NCBI GenBank assembly: GCA_938034975.1
Contig: CALHNI010000029.1
Coordinates: 1-39,158 of the forward strand
Origin: Candidatus Goldiibacteriota bacterium
Lineage (GTDB): Bacteria > Oederibacteriota > PGYV01 > DYJU01
Reading direction: 5' to 3'
DNA: 39,158 nt
Under the pieces are notes generated by a model, which was not told where the DNA came from, searched no databases, and saw only the letters and a list, made by a program, of their open reading frames with translations. Positions within the stretch are counted from its first letter, which is position 1, and every line of letters starts with the position of its first letter. Below are positions 32,817 through 39,158 of the stretch, piece by piece. The translations under genes were made by a program, and so were the position numbers.

Positions 32817-34225
32817 ATTAAAAACTCATTTACTTTAACTGCCGCGTTTCTTCCTTCCGAAATTGCCCACACCACAAGAGAAGGGCCTCTTCCTGCATCG
32901 CCTGCTATAAAAACCTTTTCATTTGTCGTTCTGTAATTATTATCTCTCTGGATATTGCCGCGCGCGTCTGTTTTTAATCCGTATTTTTCCATGAGTGCGT
33001 TTTTCTCAACTCCTGCAAATCCCATAGATAAAATCACCATATCAGCGTTTATTTCAAAATCAGTCCCGGGGATTTCTTTGAATTGCGGTGCTGGATTTTT
33101 TATAAATTCACATCTTGCACATTTTATTTTTGATATTTTTCCGTCTTTACCAATAAATTCTTTTGTTATAATTGACCACTTTCTTTCTACTTTTCCTTCT
33201 TCATGACTTGATGAAACTTTAAACACAAAAGGATAATAAGGCCATGGTTGATTAAGAGGTCGGTTTTTGGGCGGTTCCGGCATTATCTCTATCTGCACAA
33301 CACATTTTGCTTTCTGTCTTATCGCTGTTCCGACGCAATCCGCTCCTGTATCACCTCCACCTATAACAACTACATTTTTTCCTGCTGCATCTATTAATTC
33401 ACTTTCTATTTTTTCTCCGGAAACTCTTTTATTTGACTGTATGAGATAATCAATTGCCTGATATATACCATTTAATTTTCTTCCTGGTATATTTATATCA
33501 CGCGGTACCCTACATCCTGTTGCAATTACTACTGCGTCAAATTCATAAAGTAATTTTTCAGCCGAATAATCTTTACCGGCTTCTGTATTTGTAATAAATT
33601 TTATTCCTTCTTCCATCATAATATTTATTCTTCGGTCAATTATATTTTTTTCCAGTTTAAAATCAGGAATTCCATATCTTAAAAACCCACCGATTTTTCC
33701 ATCACGCTCAAAAACTGTAACATTATGTCCGAAATAATTTAAATAATAAGCAGCAGAAAGTCCAGCAGGGCCTGATCCTATTACTGCGACTTTTTTATCT
33801 GTTCTTTTTATATATTTTTCAGGTTTTATATATCCTTCTTTAAATGCTTTTTCTATTATAGCAAGTTCATTGTCCCTTATTGTCACAGGAGCATCATTAA
33901 TGCCAAGTACGCAAGAATATTCGCAAAGCGCAGGACAAACCCTGCCTGTTATCTCAGGTAATGGATTTGTTGAATGCAAAAGTTTAAAAGCACCTTCCCA
34001 CCTGCCACGATGCACATGGTCATTCCATTCAGGAATATAGTTTCCAATTGGACATCCCCAATTACAAAAAGCAGTCCCACAATTCATGCATCTTGATGAT
34101 TGTTCCTGGGTCTTTTCTTCTGGATGCAAGAGCGTAACGCTTTTATAATCCTTTATTCTTTCACATACAGGTCTGTATGAGAAGGTCTCTCTTTTTGTTT
34201 TTAAAAAACCAAAATTATCAACCAT
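32810..34225 (-). CDS. gltD: Glutamate synthase small subunit GltD
   Basis: NADPH-dependent beta subunit that feeds electrons to GltB. The 471 residues have an N-terminal 4Fe-4S region CMNCGTAFCNWGC (Cys46, 49, 54, 58) with a second cysteine run GRVCPALCEYSC, the FAD-binding AVIGSGPAGLSAAYYL, and the NADPH-binding VVVIGGGDTGADC. The C-terminal GDAGRGPSLVVWAI completes the FAD site. Length is normal. It overlaps gltB by eight bases with an AGGAGG ribosome binding site inside gltB, so the subunits are translated together. Repeat copy C begins at its stop. Confidence 0.97.
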   Translation of the reverse strand: MVDNFGFLKTKRETFSYRPVCERIKDYKSVTLLHPEEKTQEQSSRCMNCGTAFCNWGCPIGNYIPEWNDHVHRGRWEGAFKLLHSTNPLPEITGRVCPALCEYSCVLGINDAPVTIRDNELAIIEKAFKEGYIKPEKYIKRTDKKVAVIGSGPAGLSAAYYLNYFGHNVTVFERDGKIGGFLRYGIPDFKLEKNIIDRRINIMMEEGIKFITNTEAGKDYSAEKLLYEFDAVVIATGCRVPRDINIPGRKLNGIYQAIDYLIQSNKRVSGEKIESELIDAAGKNVVVIGGGDTGADCVGTAIRQKAKCVVQIEIMPEPPKNRPLNQPWPYYPFVFKVSSSHEEGKVERKWSIITKEFIGKDGKISKIKCARCEFIKNPAPQFKEIPGTDFEINADMVILSMGFAGVEKNALMEKYGLKTDARGNIQRDNNYRTTNEKVFIAGDAGRGPSLVVWAISEGRNAAVKVNEFLIT

Positions 34226-37200
34226 CCAAAACCTCCTGTAATTCCGGTTTTTTTTCTACCAATTTCTTTCTTAAAACATTTTTATATTCTGTTGGAAAAA
34301 CTTTAATAAACTTTTTGATTTCATATTCAAAATTATCAAGTATTTCCTTTGCTCTCCTGCTTTTTGTATACTCATAATGTTTACTGCACATTTTTTTTAT
34401 TAATTCTATATCTTTTTTATTTGGTTTTTCCAATTCTATCATTTCCATATTACATTTTTCATTAAAATTGCCATCAATATCATAAATAAATGCCAATCCT
34501 CCGGACATTCCAGCACCAAAATTTCTGCCGGTTCTGCCAAGAACTACAACTATTCCGCCTGTCATGTATTCACAACCATGGTCTCCTACTCCTTCCACAA
34601 TTGCATAAATCCCTGAATTTCTTATACAAAAACGTTCACCTGCTATCCCATTTATGTATGCTTCTCCGTTTATTGCCCCGTAAAAAGTTGTATTTCCTAT
34701 TATTATATTTTCTTCTGCTTTAATATCTGAATTTTTATCAGGATAAATTATAATTTTACCACCACTTAATCCTTTACCAACATAATCATTTGCCATACCT
34801 TCTAATTCAAATGTTATACCTTTTGCAAGCCAGGCACCAAATGACTGTCCAGCTACACCTCTAAAATAACATTTAATAGTATCTTCAGGCAGATATTCTT
34901 CTCCATATCTTTTGCATACTTCATAACTTAACATAGTTCCTGTTGCTCTATTTGTATTATTTATATATGATTCAATTTTTACCTTTTTCTTATTATTAAG
35001 GGCATCTTTTGCCTTTTCAATAAGTATTTTATCTAAAATATCATCTATTTCATGATTCTGCCTGTTAGTGCAATAAACTGCAACTCCCGGACTTGTCTTT
35101 GGCTTGTAAAGTATTTTTGAAAAATCAATATTTTTTGCCTTCCATGGGAGTATATCATAATTAACTTCTAATAAATCCGTTCTTCCGATAAGTTCGTTTA
35201 TAGTTCTTATCCCAAGTAAAGCCATAATTTCCCTTACCTGTCTTGCAAGAAATTTAAAATAATTCTCTAAGTATTCAGATTTACCCTGGAACCTCTCTTG
35301 GAGTATCGGATCCTGCGTCGCAACTCCTAACGCACAATTATTAAGATGGCAGTGTCTTAACATAACACAACCTAAAACAACAAGTGCTGTAGTTCCAAAT
35401 CCGTATTCTTCAGCACCAAGACACGCTGCAACTATTATGTCTTTACCTGTTCTTAATTGTCCATCTGTCTGCAACCTAACTCTATTTCTTAAATTATTCA
35501 AAACAAGTGTTTGATGAGTTTCAGCCAGACCTAATTCCCATGGCAAACCAGCATGCATTATTGATGCTCTTGGTGATGCACCAGTACCACCATCACCGCC
35601 GGATATTAAAATCATGTCCGCATGTGCTTTTACAACGCCAGCCGCAACAGTTCCAACCCCAGCTTCAGAAACAAGTTTTACACTTATACGGGCATTCGGA
35701 TTTGCGTTTTTCAAATCAAATATGAGTTGTTTTAAATCCTCTATAGAATAAATATCATGATGTGGTGGTGGAGATATTAAAGTAACACCAGGGGTCGTAT
35801 ACCTTGTTTTTGCTATTATTTCACTTACTTTGTGTCCGGGTAATTGTCCACCTTCACCTGGCTTTGCGCCCTGTGCTATTTTTATCTGTATCTCATCAGC
35901 ATTTACAAAATAATTTAAAGTCACACCAAATCTGCCTGATGCAACCTGTTTTACTGCACTTCTCTTCCAGTTGCCATTTGGTAATTTTTTAAATCTCTCC
36001 GGATCCTCACCACCTTCTCCTGTATTTGACTTTGCCCCTAAACGGTTCATTGCAATTGCTATTGTTTCATGCGTATTTTTACTTATAGAACCAAAACTCA
36101 TAGCACCCACTACAAATCTTTTTATTATCTCCTGTTCAGATTCAACCTGTTCTAACGGGATTGGTTGTATCTTTTTTAATTTTAATAAACTACGCAAAGT
36201 TACCGGCTGATCTGCCTGATTATCTATAAGTTCTGAAAATTTTTTAAATTTTTCATAATCATTGTTTTTTACAGAATCCTGCAAAGTAGCAATAGTTTCT
36301 GGGTTCCATAGATGTTTTTCTCCGTCTTTCTTCCACTGGTAAATGCCCCCAGTTTCAAGTATTTCTTCTTTTTTGCCGTATTCTTTAAATGCCTTTTTAT
36401 GTCTTATGAAAGTTTCTTTTGCTATTTCTTCAAAACCAACCCCACCTATTCTTGATGTTGTACCTGTAAAACATTTATCTATAACCTCCTGATGTATACC
36501 AAGTGCTTCAAATATCTGTGCTCCTTTATAACTTTGTAAAGTAGAAATTCCCATTTTTGACATTACTTTAAGTATACCCTTATGCAATGCTTTTCTATAA
36601 TTTTCAATTGCTTTTTCATAAGTAATGTTAATTTGGTTTCCTTCCACCATATATTTAATTGCATCATAAGCAAGATATGGATATATGGCATCAACACCAT
36701 AACCAAGCAGGACGCACATATCATGAAGTTCCTTGGGTTCGCCACTTTCTATTATTATAGAGCATTGCGACCTCAACGATTTTCTAACAAGATTGTGATG
36801 AACTGCTCCCGCGGCAAGCAAAGCAGGAATCGAAGAATACTCTTCATTTACTCCATTATCACTTAAAATTATAAAAGAATATCCTTCCTTTATTGATTTT
36901 TCCGCTTCGTTGCAAATTCTATCTATTGCATTTATGAAATCCTGCTTTTTTCCCGGCATAATAAGTAAAGAAATTGTTCTTGTTTTAAATCCGTTTATAT
37001 TTAAATTCTGGATTTTAAGAAACTCTTTTTCTGTAAGTATGGGCTCTTTAAGTTGTAATTTGCGAGCATGTTCCGGTATTTCAGCAAAAATATTTTTTTG
37101 TGGTCCAAGATATTGTCTCAAACTCATAACAATACTTTCCCGTATAGAATCAATGGCAGGATTTGTAACCTGTGCAAACATCTGCTTAAAATATGTATAT

Positions 37201-38744
37201 AATATTTTAGGTCTTATTGACAATACAGAATGCGGAATATCATTTCCCATGGAACCTATTGGGTCCTTGGATTCATCAGCCATTGGTTTTAAAATAATAT
37301 TTAAATCTTCTCTTGTCCAGCCAAATGCTGCCAATAGATTAATTAAATTACCATTATTTCTTTTTGTTGGTCTTATTTCCGGTAAATCTTCAATATATAT
37401 AATTTGTTCTTTTCTCCATTGCCTGTATGGTGCGCGTCTTGCAATTTTTTCCTTTATCTCATCATTATCTTTTATTCTTCCTTCTTGGGTGTCTATGTAA
37501 AATATTTTTCCAGGTTCCAGTCTGCCAGAAAATTTAATATTTTCAGGTGGAATATCCAGAACACCAACTTCTGATGCCATAACAACATAATTATCTTTTG
37601 TTATTATATACCTTGCTGGTCTTAAGCCGTTTCTGTCAAGGACTGCACCTATTCTAATACCATCTGTGAATGCTAAAGCAGCAGGTCCATCCCACGGTTC
37701 CATGATGCAGGAATGATATTTATAAAAACTCCTTATGGAATTAGGAAGCATTTTATTGTGTTCCCATGCCTCAGGTATTAGCATAAGAATAGAATGCTCA
37801 ATCGTCCTTCCTCCTTTATTTAAAAGTTCAAATACATTATCCATAGATGCTGAATCGCTTTGATTTTCATCCCTTATTACAGGTTTTATATGCTCAATAT
37901 CATTTCCAAAAAAAGCGTTTTCAAATAATCCTTCTCTGCTTTTCATCCAGTTTATATTTCCACGTAGAGTATTTATCTCTCCGTTATGTGCAAGCATTCT
38001 GAAAGGCTGCGCAAGATCCCACGTAGGAAAAGTATTCGTAGAATATCGCGAGTGAACAAGACAGATTGCAGTTTTTATTGACTCATCTTTTAAGTCAACA
38101 AAAAAATTTTCAATTTGTTCTGGCATCATAAGCCCTTTATAAATAATTGTCCTGCTGGACAAATTTGTAATATAAAATCTTTTTTTATCTTTTATTTCTA
38201 TTTTTCTTATTTTATTTTCTATTATTTTTCTTATTATATAAAGTTTTCTTTCAAAATCATCGTTATCTGTTATATCATTATCTTTGCCTATAAAAACCTG
38301 TTCAAAAACCGGTTCGCAGTTTCTTGCAATTTCTCCTATTACAGAATCATCCACCGGAACTTTACGAAATCCAAGTAACACCTGTTTTTTTTCTTTTATT
38401 GTTTCTATTATTATTTTTTTGCAAATGTTATATGACTCTTCATCTTTTGGAAAAAAAATAAGCCCCACGCCGTAAATATCATTTTCAGGCAATTTTATAT
38501 TATCTTTTTTGCATAATTTCCTGAAAAATTCATCCGGAATCTGTATAAGGATACCTGCTCCATCTCCTGTTTTCGGGTCAGCACCAACTGCCCCCCTATG
38601 GGTTAGCCGTTTTAATATTGTAAGCCCTGATTTTAAAATATAATTGGACTTTTCTCCCTTTATATTGCAGAAAAAACCAACTCCACAATTATCTTTTTCA
38701 AATCTCTCATCGTACAATCCTGTATTTTTGTTTTCCTGTATCAT
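34218..38744 (-). CDS. gltB: Glutamate synthase large subunit GltB
   Basis: Transfers the amide of glutamine to 2-oxoglutarate, giving two glutamates. The 1508 residues cover all domains: class II glutaminase (Cys20 in NCGVGFF becomes the N-terminal nucleophile after removal of a 19-residue propeptide), central domain, FMN-binding synthase domain (GGDGGTGASPRASIMHAG) and C-terminal GXGXG beta-helix. The 3Fe-4S cysteines are Cys1126, Cys1132 and Cys1137 in CVMLRHCHLNNC. AGAGGA ribosome binding site. The 220-base leader has its own promoter, two candidate ANTAR hairpins and a set of 13-base-spaced GAACAT repeats, so expression is probably controlled after initiation. Confidence 0.98.
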   Translation of the reverse strand: MIQENKNTGLYDERFEKDNCGVGFFCNIKGEKSNYILKSGLTILKRLTHRGAVGADPKTGDGAGILIQIPDEFFRKLCKKDNIKLPENDIYGVGLIFFPKDEESYNICKKIIIETIKEKKQVLLGFRKVPVDDSVIGEIARNCEPVFEQVFIGKDNDITDNDDFERKLYIIRKIIENKIRKIEIKDKKRFYITNLSSRTIIYKGLMMPEQIENFFVDLKDESIKTAICLVHSRYSTNTFPTWDLAQPFRMLAHNGEINTLRGNINWMKSREGLFENAFFGNDIEHIKPVIRDENQSDSASMDNVFELLNKGGRTIEHSILMLIPEAWEHNKMLPNSIRSFYKYHSCIMEPWDGPAALAFTDGIRIGAVLDRNGLRPARYIITKDNYVVMASEVGVLDIPPENIKFSGRLEPGKIFYIDTQEGRIKDNDEIKEKIARRAPYRQWRKEQIIYIEDLPEIRPTKRNNGNLINLLAAFGWTREDLNIILKPMADESKDPIGSMGNDIPHSVLSIRPKILYTYFKQMFAQVTNPAIDSIRESIVMSLRQYLGPQKNIFAEIPEHARKLQLKEPILTEKEFLKIQNLNINGFKTRTISLLIMPGKKQDFINAIDRICNEAEKSIKEGYSFIILSDNGVNEEYSSIPALLAAGAVHHNLVRKSLRSQCSIIIESGEPKELHDMCVLLGYGVDAIYPYLAYDAIKYMVEGNQINITYEKAIENYRKALHKGILKVMSKMGISTLQSYKGAQIFEALGIHQEVIDKCFTGTTSRIGGVGFEEIAKETFIRHKKAFKEYGKKEEILETGGIYQWKKDGEKHLWNPETIATLQDSVKNNDYEKFKKFSELIDNQADQPVTLRSLLKLKKIQPIPLEQVESEQEIIKRFVVGAMSFGSISKNTHETIAIAMNRLGAKSNTGEGGEDPERFKKLPNGNWKRSAVKQVASGRFGVTLNYFVNADEIQIKIAQGAKPGEGGQLPGHKVSEIIAKTRYTTPGVTLISPPPHHDIYSIEDLKQLIFDLKNANPNARISVKLVSEAGVGTVAAGVVKAHADMILISGGDGGTGASPRASIMHAGLPWELGLAETHQTLVLNNLRNRVRLQTDGQLRTGKDIIVAACLGAEEYGFGTTALVVLGCVMLRHCHLNNCALGVATQDPILQERFQGKSEYLENYFKFLARQVREIMALLGIRTINELIGRTDLLEVNYDILPWKAKNIDFSKILYKPKTSPGVAVYCTNRQNHEIDDILDKILIEKAKDALNNKKKVKIESYINNTNRATGTMLSYEVCKRYGEEYLPEDTIKCYFRGVAGQSFGAWLAKGITFELEGMANDYVGKGLSGGKIIIYPDKNSDIKAEENIIIGNTTFYGAINGEAYINGIAGERFCIRNSGIYAIVEGVGDHGCEYMTGGIVVVLGRTGRNFGAGMSGGLAFIYDIDGNFNEKCNMEMIELEKPNKKDIELIKKMCSKHYEYTKSRRAKEILDNFEYEIKKFIKVFPTEYKNVLRKKLVEKKPELQEVLDG

Positions 38745-38764
38745 AATATTCCTCTTGATTTAAT

Positions 38765-38840
38765 ATGTTCACAAAACATGTTCATTATGAATCTTTAGCA
38801 TCTTAAGCGAACATCATTACCAAACATCCATATTGAACAT
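38765..38840. repeat. 13-base-spaced ATGTTC/GAACAT half-sites in the gltB leader
   Basis: ATGTTC occurs at 38765-38770 and 38778-38783; GAACAT occurs at 38809-38814 and 38835-38840, with AAACAT between at 38822-38827. Starts are 13 bases apart within each group, and the two groups are inverted to each other. In the RNA either ATGTTC copy can pair with any GAACAT copy. Confidence 0.6.
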
Positions 38841-38847
38841 TTATAAC

Positions 38848-38882
38848 AAAAATCTATAAAAAATAATAAATATAAATAGACC
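38848..38882 (-). terminator. Weak intrinsic-terminator candidate in the gltB leader
   Basis: In the minus sense GGUCUAU (38882-38876) can pair with AUAGAUU (38857-38851) around an 18-base AU-rich loop, and UUUUU (38852-38848) runs out of the stem. It lies three bases after the second hexaloop hairpin, where an ANTAR-controlled terminator would be. The stem is AU-rich with G-U pairs, so it is only a candidate. Confidence 0.3.
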
Positions 38883-38885
38883 TCT

Positions 38886-38959
38886 AATATTGCTCCATTG
38901 CGAAGATTTAAAAGGCAGGCACTAAAGCCGTAAATATAAATTAGCAACTTTGCTAATTT
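38886..38959 (-). promoter_or_regulatory. Predicted ANTAR target RNA in the gltB leader
   Basis: P1 (38959-38938) is a perfect eight-pair stem AAAUUAGC/GCUAAUUU around the six-base loop AAAGUU. P2 (38908-38886) has imperfect arms AAUCUUCGC and GCAAUAUU (one bulge, one mismatch) around the six-base loop AAUGGA. Both loops have A1 and G4. The loops begin AAAG and AAUGG in the same order as in the leader at 31129-31191. P1 starts about nine bases after the predicted transcription start. The 29-base linker is longish, and P1 could also close to a two-base loop on paper. Confidence 0.55.
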
Positions 38960-38973
38960 GAATTGTCAATATT

Positions 38974-39001
38974 ATTATAGCAGAAAATTGTAGTATGTCA
39001 A
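38974..39001 (-). promoter_or_regulatory. Promoter of gltBD
   Basis: Minus-strand TTGACA (39001-38996), a 16-base spacer and TATAAT (38979-38974), with a TG two bases before the -10 (TGCTATAAT). The best consensus promoter in the window. The insertion-sequence end begins about 12 bases upstream of the -35. Confidence 0.75.
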
Positions 39002-39066
39002 ATATTAATTTAGTGGGGGTAATGTAAAATAAATTGTGTAAATTTGAATTGAAAAGAAAAAAAAGA

Positions 39067-39140
39067 GGGTGTATTCTTCCAGTAATAAAAAAAAAGGCAT
39101 AAAAATATGCCAAGATTAAAAAAAAAGGAGGAATACACCC
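39067..39140 (+). promoter_or_regulatory. Hairpin able to mask the transposase ribosome binding site
   Basis: GGGTGTATTCTTCC (39067-39080) pairs with GGAGGAATACACCC (39127-39140), directly before the ATG. The one DNA mismatch is a U-G pair in RNA, so all 14 positions pair. The second arm contains the GGAGG ribosome binding site. A small inner hairpin GGCATA/TATGCC (39096-39101 with 39106-39111) sits in the loop. Only transcripts entering from outside the element would contain both arms, the known arrangement that protects insertion sequences from read-through expression. Confidence 0.7.
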
Positions 39141-39158
39141 ATGAGTAAGGTAAAAGAA
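39141..39158 (+). CDS. Transposase N-terminus (partial)
   Basis: ATG at 39141 is followed by five codons, giving MSKVKE, and then the window ends. GGAGG lies nine bases before it. Short MSKVK starts are common among mutator-type transposases, but six residues cannot decide a family; the call depends on the flanking insertion-sequence features. Confidence 0.45.

Larger units (their letters stand above)
39013..39158 (+). mobile_element. Left end of an insertion sequence, probably IS256-like
   Basis: The end of the window has GTGGGGGTAATG (from about 39013) then AAATTGTGTAAATTTG, a pattern like IS256-family terminal repeats (AATTGTGTAAAA). It is followed by an inverted repeat around a ribosome binding site and the first codons of a gene reading inward. 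The right end and target duplication are outside the window, so the family and exact boundary are not proved. Confidence 0.5.

Noticed and set aside
36563-36866. Open frames opposite or within gltB and carB
   Set aside because: They lie wholly inside strongly conserved genes and have no ribosome binding site or family motif.
38745-38967. T-box or glutamine riboswitch in the gltB leader
   Set aside because: No T-box sequence (TGGNACCGCG) and no recognisable glnA-type fold; the hexaloop hairpins explain it better.

Overview
The window is a very AT-rich bacterial chromosome segment. It is densely packed, with small gaps, ATGA-type overlaps, AAGGAG-like ribosome binding sites and TTGACA-N16/17-TATAAT or TAAAAT promoters. 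Nothing identifies the species. The mixture of an actinobacterial-type inositol-1-phosphate synthase, lauroyl-acyltransferase-fold enzymes, a YfhO-type membrane protein and AT-rich housekeeping genes suggests an uncultured candidate-phylum bacterium; that placement is inference.

Layout. (1) Positions 1-4134, minus strand: lepB-hemW-proA-nadD, then a dispersed repeat and the start of a membrane-anchored protein that leaves the window. (2) Positions 4344-9655, plus strand: a six-gene operon for an inositol glycolipid, made of a CDP-alcohol phosphatidyltransferase of PI-phosphate-synthase type, inositol-1-phosphate synthase, an acyltransferase, a PimA-like GT4 mannosyltransferase, a second acyltransferase and a PHP phosphoesterase. 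It resembles the mycobacterial pgsA1-patA-pimA locus. (3) Positions 10018-14933, minus strand: a signalling operon with an HD-GYP protein whose HD motif is KD, a membrane adenylate cyclase, a TPR protein, a small CxxC protein and a zf-HC2 membrane protein. (4) Positions 15049-22977, minus strand: a UDP-xylose-synthase-like enzyme, a YfhO-like membrane protein, a polyprenol-phosphate-mannose-synthase-like GT2, an epimerase, ThpR, a methyltransferase, a FabD homologue lacking both catalytic residues, and an exported protein. (5) Positions 23093-29196, minus strand: carA-carB-pyrG for pyrimidines. (6) Positions 29441-38744, minus strand: nitrogen assimilation, with gltB-gltD, a GAF-GAF-ANTAR regulator and a stand-alone FMN glutamate-synthase-domain protein. 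(7) From about 39013: the left end of an insertion sequence, probably IS256-like, with a transposase start.

Two points stand out. First, both the gltB leader and the junction between the ANTAR gene and the stand-alone synthase contain paired hairpins whose hexanucleotide loops have A at position 1 and G at position 4, the known ANTAR target signature. The first loop begins AAAG and the second AAUGG in both places. This suggests one ANTAR protein controls both glutamate synthases. Second, the inositol-lipid operon looks like a phosphatidylinositol-mannoside-type pathway outside the Actinobacteria, with a PHP enzyme in place to be the missing PI-phosphate phosphatase.

Three copies of a roughly 208-bp element bounded by hairpins lie at the 3' ends of operons. 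Solo hairpins of one of its types occur elsewhere in the window.
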